Shown in pieces: positions 16,515-24,308 of a stretch of 64,000 bases of DNA. The notes under the pieces were generated by a model. It did no database searches. It saw nothing but the letters and a program-made list of their open reading frames with translations, and was not told the origin of the DNA. The position numbers and the translations under genes were made by a program. Position 1 is the first letter of the stretch, and each line of letters opens with the position of its first letter. The stretch lies in assembly GCA_052139695.1 (NCBI GenBank), contig JBKQWF010000243.1:1-64000 (forward strand), given 5' to 3'. The stretch comes from PLGF01 sp052139695. GTDB lineage: Bacteria > Verrucomicrobiota > Verrucomicrobiia > Limisphaerales > Palsa-1400.

Positions 16515-17675
16515 ATGCGCCTGGCCAAAGGTCACCATCTCGCTTATTGCACGAACATTCATCGCGGGGAAACGTGGCCCGAAACCCAGGCGGCGCTGGA
16601 GGAATTCACCCTGGCCGTGCGGGAACGCGTCTGCCCGGGGCAGCGGTACGGCATTGGCTTGCGGTTGAGTGGCCGGGCGGCGCAAGAATTGACTGCAGCG
16701 CCGGTCCTGGCCTCCTTTCAACGCTGGCTGGATCGGCATGATTGTTACGTATTCACGATCAACGGTTTCCCCTTCGGGCAGTTCCACGGCGAACGCGTCA
16801 AGGAGCAGGTTTACACGCCAGACTGGACCACCACCGCGCGCCTGGATTACACCAATCGCCTCTTTGATTTGCTGGCGCAACTTCTGCCGCCCCAAGGAGA
16901 AGGCAGCGTCAGCACCGTGCCCGGCTCGTTTAAAGAATTCATCACCACCGCCGGGCAGGAAAAGATGATGCGGGATAATCTTTTCCGTTGCGTCGAGCAC
17001 ATCGCGCGCCTGGAAGAAAAGACCGGGCGGCGGTTGCATCTCGGCTTGGAGCCAGAGCCGCTGTGCTATCTGGAAACGACGGTCGAAACGGTTTCTTTTT
17101 TTGAGCGCCTGCGCTCTGAACACCCTCACGACCCCCGATTGGCAAGGTGCCTGGGGGTTAATTATGATACCTGTCACCTGGCAGTCGAATTCGAGGAACC
17201 GGCTGAGGCCCTCGGAAGGCTCAAGCGCCACGAGATTAAGATCAGCAAACTGCATTTGAGTTCCGCCTTGAAAGCACGGCCTACGCCGGTCGGACGGGCG
17301 GCTCTGGCTAAGTTCGCGGAAGATGTCTATTTGCACCAGGTGGTGGCGCGCACTGCCGCGGGGAACTTGATTCGTTATCGCGATCTGGATCGCGTGCTCG
17401 CCTCCGCGGAGGAGGCGGAGGAATGGCGGGTGCATTTTCACATCCCGTTGCATAGCCCGCCGACAGAGGGTTTTGACAATACAACCGACCATCTGCTGGG
17501 GGTCCTGGATGAGCTGGCGTCGCAGCCTGGGCTCTGCCCGCATCTGGAAATGGAGACCTACACCTGGGGAGTCATGCCGCCTGAATTAAAAAGCCGGAAC
17601 GTGGTGGAGCAGCTCGCCGGGGAATATGATTGGTGTCTCAGCCAACTGCGCCGTCGCGGTCTGGCGGACGGTTAA
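16515..17675 (+). CDS. eboE: Metabolite traffic protein EboE-like (TIM barrel)
   Basis: A 386-residue protein of the xylose-isomerase-like TIM-barrel fold. The opening AKGHHLAYCTNIHRGETWPET and INGFPFGQFHG are strong matches to EboE as I remember it; GLEPEPLCYLET, GVNYDTCHLAVEFEEP and HFHIPLH supply the acidic and histidine metal ligands. EboE belongs to the ebo operon, which in cyanobacteria is needed to move a scytonemin precursor across the inner membrane. Length is as expected (about 390). It lies between the EboB-like and EboC-like genes. Confidence 0.82.
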   Translation: MRLAKGHHLAYCTNIHRGETWPETQAALEEFTLAVRERVCPGQRYGIGLRLSGRAAQELTAAPVLASFQRWLDRHDCYVFTINGFPFGQFHGERVKEQVYTPDWTTTARLDYTNRLFDLLAQLLPPQGEGSVSTVPGSFKEFITTAGQEKMMRDNLFRCVEHIARLEEKTGRRLHLGLEPEPLCYLETTVETVSFFERLRSEHPHDPRLARCLGVNYDTCHLAVEFEEPAEALGRLKRHEIKISKLHLSSALKARPTPVGRAALAKFAEDVYLHQVVARTAAGNLIRYRDLDRVLASAEEAEEWRVHFHIPLHSPPTEGFDNTTDHLLGVLDELASQPGLCPHLEMETYTWGVMPPELKSRNVVEQLAGEYDWCLSQLRRRGLADG

Positions 17676-17718
17676 AGATTGCGCGGGGAACGGCACACTT
17701 TAAAGTGCCGGGCGAAAG

Positions 17719-18588
17719 TTGAATCTACTCAAACGTCCATCCAAATTACAGGTTCTCCTGGTTCTGGGACGGGTCTCGAATTTGCCCACCGTCTGGTCGG
17801 ATTGCCTGGCGGGCTGGTGGCTGGGGGGAGGAGGCCGCCTCGGCCTGCTCCTCGGCGTCTCTCTTTCCACCAGTCTGCTTTACATTGGCGGAATGTTTTT
17901 GAATGATGCCTTTGACGCGGATTTCGATCAAAACAACCGCCGCAGCCGGCCCATTCCTTCCGGCGCTATCAGCCGGCAGGAAGTTTGGCAATGGGGCTTT
18001 GTCTGGCTGGTGCTGGGATTGGCCGGGATGTTTCTGGAGGGCAAGCCGGCCCTCGAATTGTCGCTGATCCTGGCCGCTCTCATTTTACTCTATAACGCCG
18101 TCCACAAATTGTTTCCCGTCGCCCCGGTCTTAATGGGAGGCTGCCGCGTCCTTCTTTATCTGACGGCGGCGGCGACCGGCCAAAAAGGCGTAACCGGAGA
18201 AGCCATCTGGAAGGGCCTGGCTCTGGGAACTTACGTGGTGGGTTTAAGTTGTCTGGCCCGCAAGGAGACAAGCCGTCGCTTGGTGCGGCTATGGCCGGGC
18301 TTGTTGCTGGCCGCCCCCGTGCTGCTGGCCATTCTGGAGGATGACGGCCCGGCTTGGAAGGGGGCGGCCGTTTTTTCCGCGGTGCTGGCCCTCTGGTCGT
18401 GCCTGGCCCTGGGCAGGAGCCTGGGCCGCCCCGGAACCAGCGTCGGCTACACCGTCTCCCACCTGCTGGCGGGGATTGTGCTGGTGGATTTGCTGGCCGT
18501 CGCCAATCCCAACCTGCTTGCCCTTGCCATTTTTGCCCTTTGTTTTGTATCCGCCTTGCTGATGCAGCGTTCCATCCCGGCTACTTGA
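17719..18588 (+). CDS. eboC: UbiA-like prenyltransferase (EboC-like)
   Basis: A 289-residue polytopic membrane protein with seven to nine helices. The UbiA Mg-diphosphate motif is present as NDAFDADFDQNNRRSRPIPSG (N-D-x-x-D-x-x-x-D), followed by a second polar loop near YNAVHKLFPVAP. The start is TTG at 17719; no in-frame ATG precedes the first helix, so the start is uncertain. UbiA enzymes attach isoprenoid chains to aromatic or other polar acceptors. The position after EboB- and EboE-like genes argues for EboC. The EboD dehydroquinate-synthase-like and EboF phosphodiesterase genes of full clusters are not found downstream. Confidence 0.8.
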   Translation: MNLLKRPSKLQVLLVLGRVSNLPTVWSDCLAGWWLGGGGRLGLLLGVSLSTSLLYIGGMFLNDAFDADFDQNNRRSRPIPSGAISRQEVWQWGFVWLVLGLAGMFLEGKPALELSLILAALILLYNAVHKLFPVAPVLMGGCRVLLYLTAAATGQKGVTGEAIWKGLALGTYVVGLSCLARKETSRRLVRLWPGLLLAAPVLLAILEDDGPAWKGAAVFSAVLALWSCLALGRSLGRPGTSVGYTVSHLLAGIVLVDLLAVANPNLLALAIFALCFVSALLMQRSIPAT

Positions 18589-18735
18589 GCAAATAAGCCG
18601 CCAATTTGACACCCTTGGAAGGCCTGTTCCGGCCAGTACCGCGTGTCTTTGACAGTTTTTGTGAAAATAATTGACTTGAAGCCTCGCGCTTTTTAGCAGA
18701 AGGCGTATATTTCCTGTAGCCGAATTGTAGCCAAT

Positions 18736-19086
18736 ATGAAACGAAAGACTTGGAGCCGGAAAAAGATTAATGATCAGTTTTCAGGAATGCTTAAAGCGGA
18801 TGGCACCCCCATGTGCCGCCAGCAAATCCACATGGCCCGAAAGAAGGCCCGTGGCGTTTGTTTGACGTGCGGCGAGCCAGCCGTGGGCGTTTACTGTCTC
18901 AAACACACCATCGCGGCGCGTGAGCGCATGCGGCTGAAGTTGAAATACCGCCGCCGCCTGCGGCAATCCCCCAGCTACATCCTGGAGCAGAGCGCCCGTT
19001 CCAAACGCCGCATCCCGCCGCGCGTGCGGGCCGAACAGGTCCGGCGCCTTCGCTCGCGCGGCCAGGCCAAGGCCGCCTCAAAATAG
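18736..19086 (+). CDS. Small basic zinc-ribbon-like protein of unknown function
   Basis: A 116-residue, strongly basic protein. Residues around 43-58 contain CLTCGEPAVGVYCLKHT, a likely single zinc knuckle (C-x2-C...C-x2-H). The flanks are rich in Lys/Arg (RMRLKLKYRRRLRQ), suggesting nucleic-acid binding. No family recognised. The spacer upstream (18589-18735) is AT-rich for this genome and contains TTGACA- and TTGACT-like hexamers, but no well-spaced -10 box that I can defend. Confidence 0.6.
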   Translation: MKRKTWSRKKINDQFSGMLKADGTPMCRQQIHMARKKARGVCLTCGEPAVGVYCLKHTIAARERMRLKLKYRRRLRQSPSYILEQSARSKRRIPPRVRAEQVRRLRSRGQAKAASK

Positions 19087-19098
19087 AGCACAAGCCCG

Positions 19099-19117
19099 CC
19101 TGATGTTCAACATCAGG
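19099..19117. terminator. Hairpin between convergent genes
   Basis: CCTGATGTT and AACATCAGG are exact reverse complements around one C, forming a short stem between the convergent zinc-ribbon gene and the membrane protein, whose stop codon it overlaps. No T tract is present. Possible two-way transcript end. Confidence 0.4.
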
Positions 19118-22022
19118 ACTCCTTGGGATTGGACCGCCCGCAGTTTAGGCGGATGACATAGCCGGAGAGCAGAAGGCCCATGGCCGTGGCGGCCAGACTA
19201 ATGTAAAGATACTTCAGCGGCGCCTTAAAGCGGAATTCCACCGTGTGGTTGCCGGGCGGGAGAAACACCCCGCGCATGACGTAGTTGCAGCGCAGCACTT
19301 CGGCGGGTTTCTGGTCAACCCAGACGCTCCAGCCTGAACCGGTCCGGTTATTGAGCAGGAGCACGGCTGGCGTTTTGGCGTCGGCCTGCAGAACCATGTC
19401 CTTGGGTTCATAGTGGGTAATCTTGACCGTGCCGGCGTCCGCGCCAGGGGAGGCGGGTGCCGGCGGGGCTGGAGTGTTGGTGGCCACCAGCACGGTCTTG
19501 CCAGGATCAAATCCCTGCGAGTCGAGAGTCTGCAGCGCCGTCGGGTCATCCACCATCCGCCAACTGGCATAGAGTTTGGCTCGCGGCAAGGCGCGGGTGT
19601 ATTCAATGAGGGCGATCGGCCCCTGGCTGTTGGTTTGGACGGTCATGTCGCCGGCGTCTTCGACCTGCGCGACGCCGGGCTTGGTCACCATGTCCATGCG
19701 CATGATGTTGGTGAAACTATTCGGTGGGTCCGCATACTGGTTAAGCACATCCGTCAGGCGGGCGTCGCCGAAAATGTAGCGCGTATTGGTCAGCCGCCAG
19801 AGGCGGGCCGCGCAGCCAGCCTCCACTACCCAGTTCCAAAGAGGGTTATCGCGCGCATTGCTCGAAGCCCATTGCCGCGCCGCCGGCGTCAGGTCATCGA
19901 TGCTGTGCGTGACAAAATTGCCCAGGTAGCTGCTGTCCAGAATCGGCATGCGAGGCGCCTGGTCGATTTCCAGGCATTCGATCTCGTTATACGGATAATC
20001 ATTTTCCAGCCACCAATGGCAGAGAGCGCCGGTATTGCCGTCCGGGACGATGTCGTAGGCTCCCATGGGGGAGAAACGGGAAACGACTCGATGCTCCCAG
20101 GGATCGTGGCGGAGAATATTCACCACCGGGTTCATGCTGTACTTCTGCTGGTAGTTGAAATATCGAATCCAGGGAGCATCAGCCCGCGCCAGGTCGCAAA
20201 TCATGATCGTGCCAAGAAATACCCACGCCCAGACCACCTTTTTCCCCGCCCAAACCCCGGTGAGGATCGTAATGATGGTTCCAGCCGAGAGGGCGAAAAA
20301 GAGGACAAACAACCCCACCTCGCCAATGCTAAAGCCGGCAATTTGCGGCGCGAGGGTGGCGTCAAATCCGTGATGTTCGAGGTAATCAATCAGGTCGGGT
20401 TTTGATCCAGCCATAATGACATAAGCCACCACGGAGAGGATGAACAAGAAGACGGTGCCAACGAACCAGCCTTTGTCAAACGGGGCGAATCTTTGCCACC
20501 AGCTCCCGGAACGGCGCGGCGAACTGCCCGGCCGGTTCGATGCCGATGACGCGGCCGGCGCGGATGGCGCGTTTGGAGCCGGCCGGAGATAACGCCGCCA
20601 CAACGCTTCCAACCCAAATCCGCAAAGTATGATCAGGCTGATGTTGAGCGGATGCATGAACTTCATCGGATTCCGGATATTGGCAAAGTAGGGCAGGTTG
20701 TATATAAACCGATAGATGGAGCCATGCCGTCCCCAGGCGGCAAAAAGGGAAAGGATCGCCGCCACCGTCCAAAACCAAATCATGGCCCGTTCCGGCCTTG
20801 TGTACGGCGAGTCGCTCCGCCGCCCGGCATTGGCCAGTCCAAAAATGGCGAGCAAACAGACAAGCACCCCGGTAAATTCTCCAGACCCGGTGTGACGCCG
20901 CTGCAGCCGCAACCCGTTCACCAGTTGGTCAACCAGGGATGCACGCGCCTTGACGTCGTTGCCGGACATGACGTCCTGGATTTGCTTCAGCTGATCCGGG
21001 GGAAACTGGCCGAGCGCGGGGACCGCCGCCGCGCGCGTTTTGGAGTCTCCGCTTTCCAACGGCTCGACTCGCGGGTCCTCCGCGATTCTACCCCAATAGG
21101 AACCGGCCTTATTGGTGGAGGTTGTAAACTCCTCCATGCGATAGCCAAAAAGGCCGGGAATTATCACGCGCAAAGATTCCAGCTTCGGGATGCTCCATTG
21201 AGTGGTGAAGTCCCAGTGGCCTTGCTTTTGCGCTTCATTCTCTCCGGCAGTCGGGGTGCCCGAGATTTGGGTATCGACCAGCGTAAAGAGGGTGCTGGCC
21301 GAAATGAAAAAGGCGAAGAACACCACCACCGCCCCCACTTCCAACGTTTTCATCACTCCCCCGGAGAGCTTGGGTTCCGTGATGAGGAAAAAGAACGCCA
21401 CAAAGACACCCACATACACGCTGAGAATCGCGCCCACGTCGAATCCCTCCATCACCACCATTCCCACGGACAGCCCCGCCAGCGCCCCTTTTATCCACAG
21501 CGGCTTGACGTAAGGGCTGACAATGATGCCCAAGGCCACAAAGACCATGCCGCAGCAAACCGTCCACGTCCCCAACCCCCAGCAGGCATTGGAGAAGAAA
21601 TGCATGTTCAACCCCGCCCCGACCCCGGTGAGAACCGAAGCCAGCGCCGAAAAGCGCAACTGCCGGAAGAAAAACCAGACGCAAAAGCCGAAAAAGAACG
21701 CCGTCAAGGGCACATAGACTTTCAGGTAATGTTCGGGGGAAAGGACCGTGGCTAGGAATGTGGACAAAGTCAGGGAAGGCGACGGGGGCGCCCCGCCGAG
21801 CCACCAAAAGTCCGCCCAGCACCCCGTAAAGGCATAGGGAAGACGCTCTGAACTGGCTTTCAGGGCCCCCAAAGCCGAGTCGTTGGCGAAAAAAACCTCA
21901 TAAGGAAGAAATCCCCGGTGACACAGCACCGCCAGCGCCCCCCCCAAAAGCAGGAATAAAAGCAGCAATTGGCCGCGTTTTGGTCGTGTGGACGTAGTCA
22001 ATGCGTCTCCATTCATAGCCAT
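19113..22022 (-). CDS. YfhO-like large membrane protein
   Basis: A 969-residue protein from ATG 22022 (an in-frame TTG lies 12 codons earlier). The N-terminal two thirds contain about a dozen hydrophobic helices with the GT-C-like loop ADFWWLGGAPPSPS after TM1. The C-terminal 300 residues are extracytoplasmic (LPRAKLYASWRMVDDP, KTPAVLLLNNRTGSGWSVWVD, FLPPGNHTVEFRFKAP) and end in one more helix. This matches the bacterial YfhO family, membrane proteins implicated in glycosylation of cell-surface polymers. Substrate unknown. It is divergent from the cyclic-nucleotide-binding gene, with 136 bases between the starts. Confidence 0.75.
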   Translation of the reverse strand: MAMNGDALTTSTRPKRGQLLLLFLLLGGALAVLCHRGFLPYEVFFANDSALGALKASSERLPYAFTGCWADFWWLGGAPPSPSLTLSTFLATVLSPEHYLKVYVPLTAFFFGFCVWFFFRQLRFSALASVLTGVGAGLNMHFFSNACWGLGTWTVCCGMVFVALGIIVSPYVKPLWIKGALAGLSVGMVVMEGFDVGAILSVYVGVFVAFFFLITEPKLSGGVMKTLEVGAVVVFFAFFISASTLFTLVDTQISGTPTAGENEAQKQGHWDFTTQWSIPKLESLRVIIPGLFGYRMEEFTTSTNKAGSYWGRIAEDPRVEPLESGDSKTRAAAVPALGQFPPDQLKQIQDVMSGNDVKARASLVDQLVNGLRLQRRHTGSGEFTGVLVCLLAIFGLANAGRRSDSPYTRPERAMIWFWTVAAILSLFAAWGRHGSIYRFIYNLPYFANIRNPMKFMHPLNISLIILCGFGLEALWRRYLRPAPNAPSAPAASSASNRPGSSPRRSGSWWQRFAPFDKGWFVGTVFLFILSVVAYVIMAGSKPDLIDYLEHHGFDATLAPQIAGFSIGEVGLFVLFFALSAGTIITILTGVWAGKKVVWAWVFLGTIMICDLARADAPWIRYFNYQQKYSMNPVVNILRHDPWEHRVVSRFSPMGAYDIVPDGNTGALCHWWLENDYPYNEIECLEIDQAPRMPILDSSYLGNFVTHSIDDLTPAARQWASSNARDNPLWNWVVEAGCAARLWRLTNTRYIFGDARLTDVLNQYADPPNSFTNIMRMDMVTKPGVAQVEDAGDMTVQTNSQGPIALIEYTRALPRAKLYASWRMVDDPTALQTLDSQGFDPGKTVLVATNTPAPPAPASPGADAGTVKITHYEPKDMVLQADAKTPAVLLLNNRTGSGWSVWVDQKPAEVLRCNYVMRGVFLPPGNHTVEFRFKAPLKYLYISLAATAMGLLLSGYVIRLNCGRSNPKES

Positions 22023-22158
22023 TTCAAGCCAGCATACGGTAAATCCCGGCAAAGCCAACCGGTAAATTGCCTCCTTTGCCCTCAGTTACCCCTGTCGGAA
22101 CCTTCGCAGCCCTGCGTTGGCATCCCTCTAGCTATAGACTCGATTCGTAAGGATTAGA

Positions 22159-22686
22159 ATGAACGACTATGTTGGCGCACCCGGAGCGAAAACCGCCTTT
22201 ACCGCGGAATCGCTTCCTGCTCACCCGCTTTTCCATGGCTTGAGCGGGCGGCACCGCCATATTCTTGCCGACTGTTCCATGCCCGCCACTTTCGTGGTTG
22301 GCGACTTGATCGTCGAAACCGGGGAACCCGCCAATTGCTTTTACCTGGTGATTGACGGATTAATCGGTCTGGAATTCCCCAGCGCTCTTTCCACTTTGCG
22401 CGTTCAAACCATTGGATCGGGAGACATCCTGGGGTGGTCCTGGCTTTTTTCGCCGTATTATTGGCATTTCAACGCCGTGGCCGAACTGCCCACCGAAACC
22501 ATTTTCCTCTACGGCAGCCGCCTGCGCCAGGAATGCGACCGTGACCATGACTTCGGTTATGAATTATTTAAGCGAATGTCCGGCATTCTCGTCGCGCGTC
22601 TGCAGGCCACGCGCGAGAAATGGATTGAAAACGCCCAATTGACTCCGCCACGCCACGGCGTCCCGCCCGATTACCTGCTCATTTAA
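22159..22686 (+). CDS. Stand-alone cyclic-nucleotide-binding domain protein
   Basis: A 175-residue protein consisting almost only of a Crp-type cyclic nucleotide-binding beta barrel: VVGDLIVETGEPANCFYLVIDGLIGLEF, then GSGDILGWSWLF. The phosphate-binding cassette with the canonical R-S-A/T is not evident, so ligand binding may differ. The helix-turn-helix of Crp/Fnr factors is missing; after the barrel come about 40 residues ending PPDYLLI. Such proteins act as sensors for partners or have lost DNA binding. Transcription converges on yraN, with 6 bases between the stops. Confidence 0.75.
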   Translation: MNDYVGAPGAKTAFTAESLPAHPLFHGLSGRHRHILADCSMPATFVVGDLIVETGEPANCFYLVIDGLIGLEFPSALSTLRVQTIGSGDILGWSWLFSPYYWHFNAVAELPTETIFLYGSRLRQECDRDHDFGYELFKRMSGILVARLQATREKWIENAQLTPPRHGVPPDYLLI

Positions 22687-22692
22687 GCGAGC

Positions 22693-23124
22693 TTAACCAT
22701 ACCGATACGGCGCCGTCAGGGTAAAGGTGTTCGGCAGATGCCGCACTTCGCCTACAATTCCTTCCTCCAATAAGACCTCGACAATGTCAAAACGGATTTT
22801 GATCGGCGGGTTCTTCAGCAAGCGCAAATAATCAAAGGCGCACCGGGTCAACCGCAGCCGTTTGCCGGCGTTGACCGCCGCCGCGGGACGCGTCCAACCC
22901 CCGGCCGTGCGCGTCTTGACCTCCACAAAGACCAGGCAATCTTCCTCTCGAAAAACCAGGTCGATCTCCCCTCGGTCTGAACGAAAATTCGCCGTCAGGA
23001 ATTTTAGGCCGCTCTTTTGCAGATGTTTTTTGGCCGCCTTTTCGCCAGCGCGGCCCCGTGCCGTTGTGACGGAGTCGTCCTCGCGCCGCCGCCACTCTTT
23101 AAGCCGGTCGAGCCATCCGCCCAT
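22693..23124 (-). CDS. yraN: YraN family (UPF0102) endonuclease-like protein
   Basis: A 143-residue protein with the Holliday-junction-resolvase-like restriction fold of UPF0102: GRAGEKAAKKHL, NFRSDRGEIDLVFREEDCLVFVEVKTR (the acidic D...E-x-K nuclease core) and KRLRLTRCAFDYL. It follows rnhB by 2 bases on the same strand, a neighbourhood common in many bacteria. DNA processing or repair is presumed; no specific role is established. Confidence 0.9.
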   Translation of the reverse strand: MGGWLDRLKEWRRREDDSVTTARGRAGEKAAKKHLQKSGLKFLTANFRSDRGEIDLVFREEDCLVFVEVKTRTAGGWTRPAAAVNAGKRLRLTRCAFDYLRLLKNPPIKIRFDIVEVLLEEGIVGEVRHLPNTFTLTAPYRYG

Positions 23125-23126
23125 GT

Positions 23127-23816
23127 TTATCTAAATAGTTCCCCCTGCGCCGATGTCTGGCAGGGCGCAAAGGATTGCCGGTGGAGCGCGCACGCGCCCA
23201 GCGCGCCCAAGGCCGCCAGGTGACCCGGCGTTCCGTAACCCTTATGGGTCGCAAAACCATAACCCGGATAGACCCCGTCCAATTCGACCATCAGCCGGTC
23301 GCGGCTCACCTTGGCGAGAATGCTCGCGGCGGCGATGGAATAACTCAAGGCGTCGCCCGAGACTATCGCGGTTTGCGGCAGTTGCATGGAGTGGACGGGC
23401 AAGCCATCGACCAGCACATGTTCCGGCGGCGGCTGCAACTTTGCCAGGGCCATGTTCATGGCGCGATGCGACGCCCGCAAAATGTTGATTTGGTCAATGA
23501 GGGGTGCGTCCACTTGCGCGATGCCGAACTGGATTTCCGGCCTTGAAGTCAGTTCCGCGAAAAGCATTTCGCGCGTGGCGGGAGCGAGCGCTTTGGAATC
23601 GTTCACTCGGCGTAAGGCTTTGGGCAATCCCTGCCGTATCCATTCCGCGGGAAAAACAACCGCCGCCGCGAAAACCGGTCCCGCCAGCGGGCCGCGCCCC
23701 GCCTCATCGACGCCCGCGATTCTCGACACCCCCTTTTCGAGCAACTCCATTTCGTATCGGAGGCGTCTGGAAATCTTCTTCGCCACGGCATTCCGACTTT
23801 GAACCAAAAACGGCAT
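23127..23816 (-). CDS. rnhB: Ribonuclease HII
   Basis: A 229-residue enzyme that cuts RNA at RNA-DNA junctions and removes misincorporated ribonucleotides. The catalytic D-E pair is in IAGVDEAGRGPLAGPV; further family motifs are DSKAL, HVLVDG (third acidic residue) and SIAAASILAKVSRDRLM followed by YGFATHKGYGTPGHL. I take ATG 23816; the earlier TTG at 23825 is unlikely, and ATG 23750 would give the more usual length near 200. Translationally close to yraN. Confidence 0.93.
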   Translation of the reverse strand: MPFLVQSRNAVAKKISRRLRYEMELLEKGVSRIAGVDEAGRGPLAGPVFAAAVVFPAEWIRQGLPKALRRVNDSKALAPATREMLFAELTSRPEIQFGIAQVDAPLIDQINILRASHRAMNMALAKLQPPPEHVLVDGLPVHSMQLPQTAIVSGDALSYSIAAASILAKVSRDRLMVELDGVYPGYGFATHKGYGTPGHLAALGALGACALHRQSFAPCQTSAQGELFR

Positions 23817-23887
23817 CCCGCGCAAATGAAATCATTGGCAATTACCGAGGGTTTGCACGCCAACGGAACTGATGGGAGATTCACCTG

Positions 23888-24133
23888 ATGAAACCTGATT
23901 CGATTCTGGAAGAGTTGTCGGCAGTCAAGGACAAATTGGCTCGCGAGGCCGGATATGATGTTGATCGCTTTGTTCAAGACCTGCGGCAGTGGGAAAAGGC
24001 GCATCCGCAGACCGGTCGCGTTATTCGCAATGCTCAGGAGTTGCGCCAGTTCGCGGCGGAGGAAGAGCGCAAGCGGGCGCCGGCAGCAACATCAACTCTG
24101 GCTCTGAATGAAGCCCCGCCGCGGCAGGATTAA
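23888..24133 (+). CDS. Small conserved hypothetical (antitoxin-like)
   Basis: An 81-residue protein: ILEELSAVKDKLAREAGYDVDRFVQDLR, then a charged C-terminal half. It recalls the many short planctomycete and cyanobacterial proteins with 'E-LxxVKDxxAxExGxDVD', often near PIN toxins and possibly antitoxins. No partner gene lies beside it. The next 175 bases contain nothing I recognise. Confidence 0.6.
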   Translation: MKPDSILEELSAVKDKLAREAGYDVDRFVQDLRQWEKAHPQTGRVIRNAQELRQFAAEEERKRAPAATSTLALNEAPPRQD

Positions 24134-24308
24134 TGCCGCGCAGGGATTGTGTTTCCACTGCCCTCTACCGCTTCTGGTGGCCTTTATCTACCGGGAATTC
24201 TTCGTGCGTCTCGACCAACCGCCCTGCGTCATCATAAATCTCCTGCCAGAACCGAAGCGTGGTTTCCTGCCGATCCACTTCCTTCAAATAGCGCCGTGCG
24301 CCACCGTC

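Noticed and set aside
18641..18735. Promoter for the small zinc-ribbon gene
   Set aside because: TTGACA and TTGACT hexamers exist, but neither has a -10-like box at acceptable spacing.
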